NCBI RefSeq assembly: GCF_030269925.1
Contig: NC_085117.1
Location: 5,704,731 to 5,768,730 of the forward strand
Source: Bombyx mori
Lineage: Eukaryota > Arthropoda > Insecta > Lepidoptera > Bombycidae
DNA length: 64,000 nt
Direction of reading: 5' to 3'
Position 1 is the stretch's first letter, and each line of letters begins with the position of its first letter. The notes under the pieces were generated by a model. That model was given only the letters and a program-made list of their open reading frames with translations, did no database searches and had not been told where the DNA came from. Of the stretch, positions 33,061 through 44,725 are shown one piece after another. The position numbers and the translations under genes were made by a program.

Positions 33061-33237
33061 CGCTTCCCTGTACAACAAGGCGTTCTATGGAACGGCCATC
33101 TTAGTTTAATTTGTGATAATACTGACATACTGTCCGTCGGCTGATGCCTCCACTGCTCTCGTATTGGTCTAGACGGTCATTCTATTTGTTTTCCGGATAT
33201 CACATGAAATGAGATGCAAGCCCACTTGTGTGATTCA

Positions 33238-33451
33238 TCACTACATAGTATAAAACAAAGTCGCTTTCTCTGTCCCTATATCCCTATGTATGCTTAAATC
33301 TTTAAAACTACGCAACGGGTTTTGATGCGGTTTTTTTTAATAGATAGAGTGATTGAAGAGGAAGGTTTATATGTATAATAACATCCATTAAATAGTGGAG
33401 AAATCAATAATAAATTACAGTTTCCGAAGCGAAGCGAGGGCGGGTCGCTAG
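33238..33451 (+). mobile_element. Helitron C, copy 2
   Basis: It runs from TCACTACATAGTATAAAAC to GAGGGCGGGTCGCTAG with A upstream and T downstream, giving clean Helitron ends. It is 214 bp and non-autonomous. Confidence 0.8.
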
Positions 33452-33848
33452 TAATCTCATAAAGGCCTTTGTCGCATTTATATAGCGTGGACTACGTAGT
33501 TAGGCAGAGTACAAAAACAAAAGGGGCAGTTCGTGTAATAACAAAAAACAATTAAAACTCTCGGAAAATAACATCTGGGAAGCGCTCCGAACTAATGATG
33601 TGGGTTAAGCTGACAGTGTAGTTACCCGGTTGGCAGATATCTCGTTACCGCCAACAGAATGTACACTAAGTAATTCCCTCTAATGGATACAGTTACACGC
33701 GCTCCACTGCACCACCCGCATTCGTGCCTCAAACGACTCTTTTGTGGTGTCAAATTATAGAGTAAAACCTGATAAACTAAGCTTCAACTACACCTTAATA
33801 AGTTCTGTGCGGCTTACTCGATCTCGACTTACTCCCGATTTACTCTCG
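33452..33848. other. Unannotated spacer
   Basis: No feature recognised. Confidence 0.35.
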
Positions 33849-34055
33849 ATAGGTGGACGAGCTTACAGCCCACCTGGTGTTAAGTGGTTGCTGGAGCCCA
33901 TAGCCATCTACGACGTAAATGCGCTACCCACCTTGAGATATAAGTTCTAAGATCTCAGTATAGTTACAACCTTCAAACCGAAACGCATTACTACTTTACG
34001 GCAGAAATAGGCAGGGTGTTGGTACCTACCCACGCGGACCCACAATAGGTCCTAA
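33849..34055 (-). mobile_element. SINE A, truncated copy
   Basis: GGTGGACGAGCTTACAGCCC to CACGCGGACCCACAATAGG; a short internal deletion removes the GGCTGCCCCACC block. Poly(A) end lost. Confidence 0.8.
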
Positions 34056-34156
34056 AATTACCGTGTTACATTAATATGTTGATCTCTCACCCTCTATCAA
34101 TAAGATTTTCTGAGTACACAGTGAAAAAAACTCTGGCAACTAAATAATATTAGATC

Positions 34157-34361
34157 TATGCATCTTCATAGTGAAAATTGCATCGTAGACGTTTTGAAGG
34201 CTCGTAGCCCTGTAGGCCCGTAGCTTCGTAGCTTCGTAGCGCTGACGTAGAGCAAATAAAACGGTTTTTAAATCGTTATCGTTTTAAATATTAGCGAAGC
34301 AATATTTGAAAATATGTTGTTAACTTTCTAAATGGCTAATTAAGGATAATGCTGATCGATG
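34157..34361 (-). repeat. (GCTACGAGG)n-core repeat, copy 2
   Basis: It is the inverted match of 973-1180, with the CTACGAA(G)-type 9-mers at about 34200-34245. It abuts a SINE A fragment at 34361. Confidence 0.65.
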
Positions 34362-34421
34362 CAGAAATAGGCAGGACGGTGGTACCTACCCGCGCGGACT
34401 CACAAGAGGTCCTACCACCAG
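34361..34421 (-). mobile_element. SINE A, 60-bp body fragment
   Basis: GCAGAAATAGGCAGGACGG to GGTCCTACCACCAG; the rest of the SINE is missing. Confidence 0.75.
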
Positions 34422-35104
34422 TTTTTTATATAAGCTATCTATACAAGATATCTATAAGATATATATACGAGAAGCGGTCACAACGTAAAGCAAAAAGTAA
34501 TGACTCGACCCAGTTTATAATTTCAAGAAAGGTTAGGTAGATACTTGGAAGAAGATATCAAATGATTCAGACACTTGTAACTTGAGTTTTAAATATTTGT
34601 GTTTTCGGATAGTTTTTCTTGTTCTATTTTTCTAGAAAGTTTCATCAAACCATTAGATAACGATTTTCATTAGAGCGCCGCGGACATTAGTGGGAAGCGT
34701 GTTAGTACAAACGTCGGGGCAATAAGGGGTGGTGGAGGGCTGTGGGGGTGAGACGCAGGTGTTACTGTAACTTCCCCTTCAGACCATTTGTTTTGCCGCG
34801 CAATCGACTCGCGACTGTGATGAGAACTCTTGGTAAGGCTGGTTGGTTTGACACTGTTTTGATGTCATTAGTTTCGCATATTAGCAGCTGGGACTGTGAT
34901 AACCCTGATGTCCCGCAATGTAATAATAGGGCGCGGATATTTACTTGCTTCTGACATTGAAATACTCTGACAGATTGTATGAGACAATTACCAGTGTCTC
35001 TTTTTCACTCTGGCACCAACGCAACAGAGTTTCTTTCAGCTCTAACACTAGGAGCCAGCATAGGGACCTCGGTAACCATACTTGTCTAACTCGGCAATGG
35101 GTTC
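34422..35104. other. Unannotated spacer
   Basis: A 70-codon frame (34742-34954) without domain; nothing else seen. Confidence 0.35.
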
Positions 35105-35300
35105 GTCGTGCAGCCTAACCCATGCATACGCCAAATTTCTCACCGGATCTTCTCACCGGGCTGCGATTCCAATGCGGTAGTAGATTCATCCGCGAAGCAG
35201 CTGCTCTCGAGTTGTTAGATCTCCCCTCCTGGCTGAGCTTTTGCTCGCCCACCTGTCCTCGTGAAACCGGAAAAGCCTCAGGGCCACCAGTAATCCTTCA
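35105..35300 (-). repeat. Repeat B, diverged partial copy
   Basis: TTTCTCACCGGATCTTCTCA and GCGGTAGTAGATTC match the minus strand of repeat B, with a diverged remainder. Confidence 0.5.
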
Positions 35301-35304
35301 ATTA

Positions 35305-35585
35305 TAAAAAGGATTGTGTGGTTTTATGAAACCACGGTAAAAGTGAAACTTTTTTTCACATTATAGACATTTAACTCTGATAAACAACATTTACACTGAC
35401 AAAAACAAAAAAATAGCATGCAGCACTGGCACAAATGAATAATAGTCTATACACCACGCGGTCAGCTGGTGCGAACTATAGGCGCCGCCATATTGGCTTT
35501 GGCTGCTCTGACGAGCGCCTTTCACTTTATCCCTACTCCGCGGCCGACCGTCACGCGACATGCAACACACCGACGAAAAAGTTTC
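35305..35585 (+). repeat. Inverted arm, left member of a 7.3-kb pair
   Basis: AAAAAGGATTGTGTGGTTTT, then a small hairpin (TGGTTTTATGAAACCA), through GGCGCCGCCATATTGGC and CATGCAACACAC. It matches 42302-42567 in inverted orientation over about 265 bases. Outer ends are equivalent in both arms, as expected for either end of one large element or for two independent insertions. Confidence 0.65.
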
Positions 35586-36094
35586 AGATGATGTAATAAA
35601 AGTTTCACAAAACAGAGTTAATTCCCAGACACAAAATTAGAGTTTATTCCCAGAAAATGGAATGACCGCCTCTTATTCACAGTGCGCTAGCAGAGATTAT
35701 TTCTGGCTTACAATCCAATATCTAAGCGAAAATTGAGAAAAGTTCTTAACGGTCGACAGTAGCTATCTTAATTGACACGTAGGTGATAAATCAGTAAAGT
35801 ATTTATAATATTAGCTTTCAGACGTAAGCTTATAAAATCAGTATCGGCTGATAATTATTTTTGAGTAACTAAAGCAGAGGACAGCACTAATTCGAGGTAG
35901 GGGTCAAATATCCAGTGATTCATGAGACGACGGATGGACGTGTCGGAGGCGGCTTGTCGCGAGTGTTGCTTGCGGACACACATTGTGCACACGGGGGACG
36001 CACTTAGTGCACTGGTATGTTAAACTTGTGTAGAGCGTGGACTGTACTTTGTACTGGTCGCTTCAATAATTAGATATATTCAGAGAGAAGATTA
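35586..36094. other. Unannotated spacer
   Basis: No feature recognised. Confidence 0.35.
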
Positions 36095-36330
36095 TTTTTT
36101 TAAGCTATTGCATAGTTTCTATCGCGGGCCTTGAGCCCGGCGACTGAATCAAGAAATTCCGTAACGAAAATAACCTGATACCCCCACTACGCCTACTATG
36201 TAGCTCGCGTTCAACACATTCACACGTTGCGCTGGTGTAGTGTTTGTGAATAAGCACGTGGCGTGACGTCGCACTGCATGAGCATCATGAAAAGTCTGCC
36301 CATCTCTCTCTCACGCGGTCTCACGGTACT
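36095..36330 (+). mobile_element. Single arm of the 30593-31703 foldback family
   Basis: AGCTATTGCATAGTTTCTAT through CATCATGAAAAGTCTGCCCA matches the left arm of that element. The partner arm is not present nearby. Confidence 0.7.
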
Positions 36331-36734
36331 CGTCTTTCTCTGTCTACAATCATCAGTCAATCAACATGTGTCATCATCCTCATCATAATCATCATCAACA
36401 TGTGTCAACATCCGTATGTGCTAACTAAGACCTACAATTTCCACCTGAGTTCGTTCCTCTGCTCTTCATTGTCCTCACCATTTTCACGTCACACATAACA
36501 AACAACAAGTTCAATTAAAATCCACGTCGTCTCTCGCTTAAGAATTGAATAATATTTTCAATAATCCGGACTCGGTTCTCTCGTGACGTTTGTTTAATGC
36601 GTTTCAACTCTCGGTGCTCATTGATACAGAGAACTTTCGGTCTAGAGTTATTACAAGCGCCTCTCTGTGTAGCTTTCTTCCTTTGCATCGAGCGACACAA
36701 TCTCAAGCTCAGTTCAAGATTAGGATTAGGACTG
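36331..36734. other. Unannotated spacer
   Basis: It contains an ATC/CATCAT-rich patch near 36370-36410; a 96-codon minus-strand frame (36515-36805) extends into the next repeat and is not supported. Confidence 0.35.
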
Positions 36735-37130
36735 TTTATATTGTATTTTAATACGCTTTTATTACCTTCAGACGTATGTATGTTTGTAGAGGATTTTTTG
36801 AACATGATTTTGACTCCCTTTAAAACGTCGGATTAACTCGAAATTTGGTATACTTATTAAGGATTGATGACAATTCAATATGTAAAAAAAAATTGAAAAA
36901 AATTAATGAAAAAATTGAAATTCAGTTGAATTTCCTAGTTAGGATATTATCAAAATAACTCATACCTTTTCATAAAATATTTATAACTACTTATACCATG
37001 CACCCCGAGTTTTTTTACAATAAAATAATTTTTTCTTATACTATTTTTAATTCAAATTTATTAAAATTTATTTTCTGATTTTTAGTAGGATTTTCTATAA
37101 AAGCGTATTTTGTTTTTTTTTTTTAAACTA
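36735..37130 (-). repeat. AT-rich repeat with inverted arms, copy 3
   Basis: It is the inverted match of 9870-10345: TTATTACCTTCAGACGTATG, AACATGATTTTGACTCCC and CGAAATTTGGTATAC. Confidence 0.6.
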
Positions 37131-37829
37131 TTATTTATTTATTAACAACTAAAAACAGTTCATGCAAATTAGTAGAACCCAACGAATACTGCGATATTGG
37201 CGACTTAGGTTTTCTAAAAAATTACCAATAGTTTCATAGGGCTGAACTACTTGAGTATTAAAGGTTATATTATCTCATCCACAGTAGTCAGTAAAGTGAG
37301 CGTTGAGACAGACCTTCGTCGTTGGCTGCGACTGTTCCTTGATGGATGGTTCTGTTGACATCTACTACTCAGACCTTGACGGTAAGGATGTAACTTAGTG
37401 ACGCAAGATAGCGGCAGCGGATTTTTGAGAAATTGGTCATTATTATATTTCACTCTGTCCCCTGCCTGTCATTGAGAGCTCAGCCTCACGTCTCAAAGTT
37501 GACACCGTGGTGCTAGAGGCTCATACAGGTGTACAGAGGCCTCAATAAACGCTTAAAGCGGATGAACGGTGAGCTTATTTGCTTTTCTCAACTAATAAAA
37601 TAGAATTTTTTTAGAATACTACTTTTAAGGTGTTACTTGGAAAATATGGATGACTTGGAAAATACAATTAAATGTAACTTTAAGAGGTGACTTAAGTAAT
37701 CCGAGCCATACCTTTGCTCCCAGCACAAGAAAGCTCGCAGCTCTCGGAGTTCACAAATGACGAGCTCTAACAAGGACACAGAAATGGTCTATAATAAAAT
37801 TTGCACCATATTTTTTAAAGGAACACCAA
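37131..37829. other. Unannotated spacer
   Basis: No feature recognised. Confidence 0.35.
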
Positions 37830-38070
37830 TTTTTTTTTTTTACTAACAATCACGCCATATTAACGTACGTAAAGAACTTGTGTTACAGGTACCAGATAAC
37901 GGAAATAAATGTAAGATTTTTATTATACACATACATATAATTAATATACATCCATAACCCTGGAAAATACATTTATGTTTATCATACCAATATCTTCCCT
38001 TGGCGGGATTCAAACCCGCGATCCCCTTATATAGTGACCATGTTACTTACCACTACACCAGACGGCCGTT
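37830..38070 (-). mobile_element. tRNA-derived SINE of a second family
   Basis: On the minus strand the head reads GGCCGTCTGGTGTAGTGGTA (A box) and, 40 or so bases on, the T-arm-like GCGGGTTTGAATCCCGC (B box, perfect 5-bp stem). An AT-rich body and an A-run (T-run at 37830-37842) follow. A full tRNA cloverleaf cannot be closed because the acceptor stem does not pair. It is therefore a Pol III-type SINE rather than a tRNA gene. It is unrelated to SINE A. Confidence 0.75.
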
Positions 38071-38677
38071 AAATTGATTGACTGATTGATTAATTGATTG
38101 ACAGTCTACGATAGAGAAGTTGGTTTGTAACGACCGTAATCGCTTATCGCTCCGCCTGTCACAATACCCGCAGCGCACGCATTCGGAGACACTTCCATTG
38201 TACAATAATACCTCGTTCATTACGATTCTCACTTCATCTTTCATAACTTTTTTTTTCTCTATTACACAATTTCTCTCACAATTTAATTTGGCTCAATTCA
38301 TTTCAACGTAATTCGGTTTTCCGCTTTTTAGTATTTTTTCCGCGTCGTCGTGTCCTCGTCCTGGACGGACGCCAGAATATGGAGAAGATATTTTATTTTA
38401 TTTTTTTTAACCTAAGCGTTAATTTGGTAGTAATGGTAGTATGGGAACGAACATAGTCGTATATTATTATGATGAATGTATACTACATATTATTATGTAT
38501 TATATATTCTCCGTTACGAAAAGAGATGCAGAAGAAATTCTGTGTGATTCAAATGTCATCACTGTCGGTCTACCGCTAAATTTCACCTGCTCGGTGGTAG
38601 ATCTTCCCTTTGTCATTAAGCCTCCCAAAGTAAATAATAAAGATAGATCCGCGATTAGATGTAAAGAGGCGTATTTT
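38071..38677. other. Unannotated region
   Basis: A 92-codon plus-strand frame (38441-38719) runs into the adjacent repeat; its upstream part has no recognised domain. Could contain old coding sequence, but not supported. Confidence 0.35.
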
Positions 38678-39050
38678 GGAACGAAGTTCCTTATGAGACG
38701 ATGCGAAGGGGTACCCTAACCGGGGAAAAACGTCCGTAACGTAAGATTTTTATTAGTAATGCACACAGTGTACGACTTAACTTTGTAATAACGTACAAAA
38801 AATAACATTTTTTTATCATTCATTGACCACGATCTCAGAGCGTTCGTTTGCGCAATACACTAACTCTTATGCAAACAACCGTGAATGAAGTGTACCACAA
38901 TAAGTTCGCACGTTACCGAATGACCGTGGGCTGTTGCGGAACCTCCAGTTTTATTTTCTTTATACCTCGAATAGAATTTTACATTATTTTTTTTATAATA
39001 AGGAACTTCGTTCCTATCCAGTATTCCACGACACCACACATCTTTTTTTT
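38671..39050 (+). mobile_element. GGAACGAAGTTCC element, copy with intact ends
   Basis: GGAACGAAGTTCCTTAT at 38678-38694 and its exact reverse complement at 38998-39014 form perfect 17-bp inverted ends. The conserved extension to CACACATC and a T-run follows. The interior carries no gene. Confidence 0.7.
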
Positions 39051-39717
39051 AAACTCCTTATCAGCTTAAAAACTACTGTGTGACTGATTCGCCATGACAA
39101 TTATCAAAATAAAGTTACTATTCGCAGTGAGCTCAAAATAACCTAACGCCCTAAAACACCATCGTAGGAGATGCGAGGACCGCTCCTTGGATATGTCCCG
39201 GCCCGGCCAGCGCACACGGTTGTTAAGCTCTTCATCCATTATCTGACATAACAAACAAACATCCTTGTGCACTAAGCGTGAAGGCACCGTAAAGTAGCGC
39301 CCAGAGCCATAAAGAGATAATCACTTCATTTGGTTAGCGCAAACCTTGGAGTAATGTGCGGTCGATCCTCGGGGAAATATGCGCAGACAGAGGAAAAACC
39401 TCGCCCTACACTAAGGGATACAAAGATTTATAAGTTTCCTTTGAACGAGCAGAAGAACTAACAATGTGGCGTCGATAGTTGCTTATATCTCAAGATTTAT
39501 ATTCATTTTATGTAATAGCATTTTCATTTTCGTTATCTCATTGGCATTTGAAAATAAACTGAAAATTTTCGAAATAGTATATTGATCACACTAAAACTCC
39601 CCAATAGCTACTAATAAAAAAATTGCCTGTTAACATTTAACATAAGAAGCGTGTTTCAAAATCGGAACTAGTAACGCGCCACCTGTATTATTTATCATTA
39701 TTTGACATTTTGAGATA
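39051..39717. other. Unannotated spacer
   Basis: No feature recognised. Confidence 0.35.
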
Positions 39718-39850
39718 TAATTTTCGGGATCGTGACCCACTGAGAAGATTCGGTGAGAAACTCAGCGGGCGAAGGGTTAGGTTAAGTTGTACGTCGAACT
39801 CCTTGCCGAGTTCGACGAGTACTGTTGCTGTATGGTCGGTAATTACTACT
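39718..39850 (+). repeat. Repeat B, partial copy
   Basis: GATCGTGACCCACTGAGAAG, TTCGGTGAGAAACTCAGCGG and GAGTTCGACGAG match the centre of repeat B. Confidence 0.6.
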
Positions 39851-40477
39851 CATTACCGCGGTATATTTATTTATTTACTACAAGGAGAACCAACAGCCAA
39901 CGAACATAAAATAATATAACAAATAATAGAAACAAAAAGCCAATTGAAGGTCCTCACCAATAAAAACAAATTAAAACACTAGAGAAACAAAAACATAGAA
40001 ACAAAGTAATTTAAAAAAATCAGCAAGCAAGAAACAACATAAGCAAAGGAGGAATACAGCAGAATACACTTATATATAAATTTCACAAATTAATAAAAAT
40101 CAGTGTGCTACACATCACCGCACCCCCTATCTCGTCATCGCCCAGGAAAAATCGGGCACTAAGCCGACGTCTCTCCCTTGTGATAGAGGAATAAAATGGG
40201 TCAATATCTAACAACCTATGATTATGTTACTGGCGTACAGACCGCCATTGCAGTGCGAACTCTGTACTACAAGTATAGAGGTGGACGTCGGCAGCTTTAC
40301 ATTGTAGTTGATTTGTCTCGAGTAACTAACCGCGCTCACCTGCGTGGGGTGTACACGCTGTTGGCAGCTTTATTCATTTATTGAAGTCAGAAGTAACTGA
40401 ACAATACACGTGCTAACAAAGTTATAGTTGATACTCGTAGTTACCGTCAGAGTAACTCTCCCGCTATCGATTTAAAA
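39851..40477. other. Unannotated AT-rich spacer
   Basis: No feature recognised. Confidence 0.35.
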
Positions 40478-40812
40478 AAAAAGATGTGTGGTGTCGTGGG
40501 ACACCGGATAGGAACGAAATTCCTTATTATAAAAATATTAATTTAAAGTTCTATTCGAGGTATAAAGAAAATAAAACTGGAGGTTTCGCAACAGCCCACG
40601 GTCATTCGGCAACGTGCGAACTTATTGTGGTACACTTCATTCACGCTCTGCTCTGAGATCGTGGTCAATGAATGATAAAAAAATATGTTATTTTTTGTAC
40701 GTTATTACAAAGTTAAGTCGTACACTGTGTGCATTACTAATAAAAATCTTACGTTACGGACGCTTTGACCCGGTTAGGGTACCCCTCCGCATAAGGAACT
40801 TCGTTCCAAAAA
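40478..40812 (-). mobile_element. GGAACGAAGTTCC element, inverted partner copy
   Basis: It starts with the extension GATGTGTGGTGTCGTGGGA, the end GGAACGAAATTCCTTAT is at 40511-40527 and ATAAGGAACTTCGTTCC at 40791-40807. The interior matches 38700-38990 inverted (CATTCATTGACCACGATCTC). Confidence 0.7.
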
Positions 40813-41344
40813 CCCAAAGCTTTAAAAAATATATTAAAATATAATATGAAGTTCGTTTACCTTTTTGCTACCACTTCTGTACTTTTCAGTATTTAATTAC
40901 GAAGCTTATCATGGCGGTACATTGTTCACTAGGGGTGGTACCGGACGACGAATTATCCGGGAACGACCGGGAATTAAACGTCATTGTTTAAGTTTCTATA
41001 AAACGTCACCGAGGTCGGGTAAAGGTGCGATTTCATTAATTTTTTTAATAAATAAATCTTGACATTGACTTTAATACTTTTAAACATTTGAAATTCTATA
41101 GACATCTTTGCACTACGGATGCCGTTATCTTATTTGAGTCGCGAGGAATTTTTACACTGCGTTAGGACTGGGCGTTGTAGAAACGCAACTAAAATCCCCG
41201 GTCGAAGACCAACCTTCAGATCATCGACTGGGCAGAACACGGAAACGATAACAAAGTCTAAATGGCGAAGGCTCTTCCTTTTATGTTTTGCCACGTCGGT
41301 GTATACCACCCGAGTATACCCCACCCGAGTATACCCCACTGAAT
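40813..41344. other. Unannotated region
   Basis: No gene supported. A tandem CACCCGAGTATACCC motif (about 41308-41338) sits at its right edge. Confidence 0.35.
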
Positions 41345-41700
41345 TTTTTTTTTTGGTAAGGAGGAAATCGCCGTCCTCCCGCCCTCCACTGGTGATGGCG
41401 GGCGGAGTATGTCCGAGTCGAACCGACTAAAACCTCCTGTCGCTCAACAACCAACGTCCGAACCTCGCATGAGACAGAACCCATGAAAAGGCAAAGGAGG
41501 GAAAGTGAAGCGTTTAGTGCGGAGCACAACTCTCTCATCACCCTTCACCTAGACGCCGGACCGGCGGTCGTCGGAACCCCACTGGATAAGATCCCACGTG
41601 GACGGAAAACGCAGCCATCTGTCCGAGCCCATCGCTGTTCTGGAAGAGAGCTGCGCGCAATTCGCGGACGCAACATTACGTTTTTTGTCGTTCCTTACAG
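41345..41700 (-). repeat. GC-rich repeat fragment with T-run, possible LINE 3' end
   Basis: A T-run is followed by GGAAATCGCCGTCCTCCCGC and GC-rich sequence up to GACGGAAAACGCAGCC. The arrangement (poly(A) on minus, GC-rich body) resembles 5431-5880, but direct sequence match is not evident. Frames on both strands have no domain. Confidence 0.35.
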
Positions 41701-42301
41701 GACGACGAGTCTATCGATGCACTACACTACACTTCACCAACTACTTCCAAAATGACGGTAGACTGTAATAATATCATATTATGTAGTCGTGGCCATTTTT
41801 ATATTAGGAAGCTATCGTGCTATTCAGTGTGCAGTGAAGAGAAATTATCATTCCGATGTAATTAAAACTTTCGCATGTTTCCAGATGAGCAGTTTTACTT
41901 TGCCTCTACGGACGGCTACGGCTCCGACAACTGCCCAAAACCAGGTTAAATTAACTCTCTCTCGTTACGTCAAAAGCGTAGTACCACAAAGCTTCTACAA
42001 AACTAAACTGTCCGTAAGTGAAACCCCGCCTTAATGGACGAGCACTAAACATGTTATTTGTTGTGTAAGTGAGTTTGTCCGCGCTCCGGCCCGGATTAAC
42101 ACTATTACTTACAGCGGGGAGGCGCCGGCTGTTTGTGCCGCTTCTCGACTCCGCGCTGAACCATTCACAAGGGCCGCTTCGCTGCAATCTCTTATTTACA
42201 TGAAAGCAAAACGTACATTTCAATTTGTATCGATCGAATTTTATTGATAGTCTCGTTGAACACGCAAAATTATTTTTAGACTATTGATTTACAACGTCTT
42301 A
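41701..42301. other. Unannotated region
   Basis: Overlapping 81- and 90-codon frames on opposite strands show no recognisable domain; nothing else seen. Confidence 0.35.
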
Positions 42302-42567
42302 AAAAATTTTCGTCTGTGTGTTGCATGTCGCGTGACGGTCGCCCGCGGAGTAGGGATAAAGCGAAAGGCGCTCGTCAGAGCAGCCGAGGCCAATATGGCG
42401 GCGCCTATAGTTCGCAGCAGCTGACCGTGTAGTGTGTATAGACTATTACTCATTTGTGCCAGTGCTCCACGCTATTTTGTTTTTGCTTTCATCAGAGTTA
42501 AACGTCTATAATGTGAAAAAAAGGCTCACTTTTACCGTGGTTTCATAAAACCACACAATCCTTTTTT
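42302..42567 (-). repeat. Inverted arm, right member of a 7.3-kb pair
   Basis: It is the reverse-complement match of 35305-35585, ending CCACACAATCC and a T-run. Confidence 0.65.
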
Positions 42568-43244
42568 TGCTTTCTCCAGACTGATATTTGCGGAAAATAG
42601 GTCTTCTTAAGAAAGATCCAAAATTAGTATGGATATGGTCCGTAACAATACGAAAAAGTTCCTACTCAATAGAATAATAGTTTTTTTTCGATTCGATTTA
42701 CATTATAACACGAAAAAAGCAATAAATAATCACTAAATACAAAAAATATTCACTTCTACTACATAATATTTCGTTAACAACCACTACCCCGACAAATACT
42801 TCCAAATGGGACTGCAATATTCCAACTTCACTACCAACATTGCGAATCCGTGTTTAGGTATTACAATCCTGTTCAATGATGTTGGACTCTGAGTGCACTA
42901 GTTTTAAAGCACTAAACGATCGTTTGCAGCCAGCCGGATTATTCCCGTGCACGGAGGGGATTTTGATATACGAACAGTTTACCTTTTGAACGAATACCAG
43001 TGAATTTCATAGCTCCGAATGGTATTGCTTTCTAACCGAGTACTGCAACATTGAAGCTTGCGATTTTAGCAAACTATTTTTGTATGTTTGTATTTACAGT
43101 AACTTTTATATGTAAATTGCTTCTTATTTATGTGTAAAGAAGCAAAATTTTTAATAATTAATATTATTTTACATTGTGTATTAATTGTATGTACATTTAC
43201 GGATATATGTATGTATGTGTGTATGTATGTTTATTTAGATATAT
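42568..43244. other. Unannotated AT-rich spacer
   Basis: Ends in a short (GTAT)n-like microsatellite at 43208-43232; nothing else seen. Confidence 0.4.
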
Positions 43245-43309
43245 AAAGAAACAAATAGTGCGATATATTAAATAACTAATAACTAATGTATCGCACTGTT
43301 TGTTTCTTT
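43245..43309 (+). other. 65-nt near-perfect hairpin
   Basis: Arms 43245-43270 and 43284-43309 pair over 26 positions: 24 Watson-Crick and 2 G-U pairs if transcribed on the plus strand, with a 13-nt loop. Size and pairing resemble a pre-microRNA, but a tiny palindromic MITE is just as likely. Confidence 0.4.
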
Positions 43310-43883
43310 TTTCGGTAACAATATTTTTTTACAAAAAAGAATACTCTCTCTCTTTATTGATACATCAATCAGGTACCTTACAACTTCTACGAGCTCTGTT
43401 TACCCTGTATGTACAGCAGCCTGAAACTATAATCATATTACGTAAGAGCATCTGACTACGTCTCTTATACTTTTGCATATTTATTAATGCGATGCGTCTT
43501 TACAGTTTGACTCAAATAGAACAAAATTACTTTGAATTTACAATATCGAATAGTCACATAATCTGTAAAATATCGTAAAAATTTCGTAGCAATGGCGCTA
43601 CGAGGTCGTTCGTAGCACAGGTCTACGGCGTGCCTCATTACGTAGCGCTCTCAAACGCTACGTACGTAGAATTAATTATGAGTTAGTGATGTTAGTTTAG
43701 TAATTAATTATGTATAGCTAACGAGGTGGTCGTGTGTTCGGTGGCGTGTTGGTATGTTGACTGTCAGCTTGTAATGCGCGTACTGACACACGCGACACTG
43801 CTGTGCGCTGATTCACATTGAAACCGTTTGTTAGTTGAGTGTTAACATCGCCTGTACATAAAACGCCAGTAGTTAGCTATTAC
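43310..43883. other. Unannotated spacer with TACGTAGCG-type motifs
   Basis: At 43587-43672 variants of CGTAGC/GCTACG occur repeatedly in both orientations, recalling the core of the 973-1180 repeat. Confidence 0.35.
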
Positions 43884-44001
43884 ATCGAGGTGGGTGGCGC
43901 ATTTACGTTGTAGATGTCTATGGGCTCCAGTAACCACTTAACATCAGGTGGGCTGTGAGCTCGTCCATCCATCTAAGCAATAAAAAAAAAAAAAAAAAAA
44001 C
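43884..44001 (+). mobile_element. SINE A, tail fragment with long poly(A)
   Basis: ATCGAGGTGGGTGGCGCATT to AAGCAATAAAAAA with about 18 uninterrupted A. The long A-run suggests a relatively recent copy. Confidence 0.85.
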
Positions 44002-44535
44002 AATATGTTTTTATGTATTTTTTTTAAAATCCTTAGTCTCGTTGTTACCTCTCCTACTGGACGGGATGGACACAGTATCACAACTAGTACATATCAAGCC
44101 ACACTCGATTCTGTAGCATTCAGAGACTATTAGACTGTTTATTTATTTATTAAGTTGCACCAACAAAGTGTCAATAAAACATTGACAAATTGACAAAAGT
44201 TCACGGCAGATGTCATCTCAATTATAGGTGCAATCGACAGTGCATTAAAAACAAAAATAAAAAAAATATATAACTAAGATTTTATTACATTTGATTGATT
44301 GCTTAAGATTAATTTATATTTAATTGGGAAATGATCCGCAACAGATTTTTCCTGTAAGTTGTGAGACAATTAGAAAAAACATCTATTTCACCACTTAAAA
44401 TTAGTTCAGTGCACTCGGACAACTCCGAAGGAACATTGACGGAGACCGCGCTACCGTGGGACATTATTGTAGTTCCAAAGGGTTCAACAAGTCCCAAGTC
44501 AACATATCAAGTCACAGTCCAACTGTTGTTAAGTA
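44002..44535. other. Unannotated spacer
   Basis: Short frames only; no feature recognised. Confidence 0.35.
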
Positions 44536-44725
44536 CTCACAGAAGCCCGTATATACCAACAACATAAATGCTGTCACCCACGTTGATACATGAGTTCTAA
44601 AATCTCAGTTTTTACAGTACAACGGCTGTCCTACCCTTCAAACCTAAATGTAATTTTGCTTCACGGCAGAATTAAGCAGGGTGGTGGTACCTACCCCTGC
44701 CACCTGTAATTGCGCAAATTAAAGC
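44536..44725 (-). mobile_element. SINE A, diverged copy
   Basis: GCTTCACGGCAGAATTAAGC, GGTGGTGGTACCTACC and CAACGGCTGTCCTACCCTTC are recognisable; the tail is strongly diverged. Confidence 0.7.
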
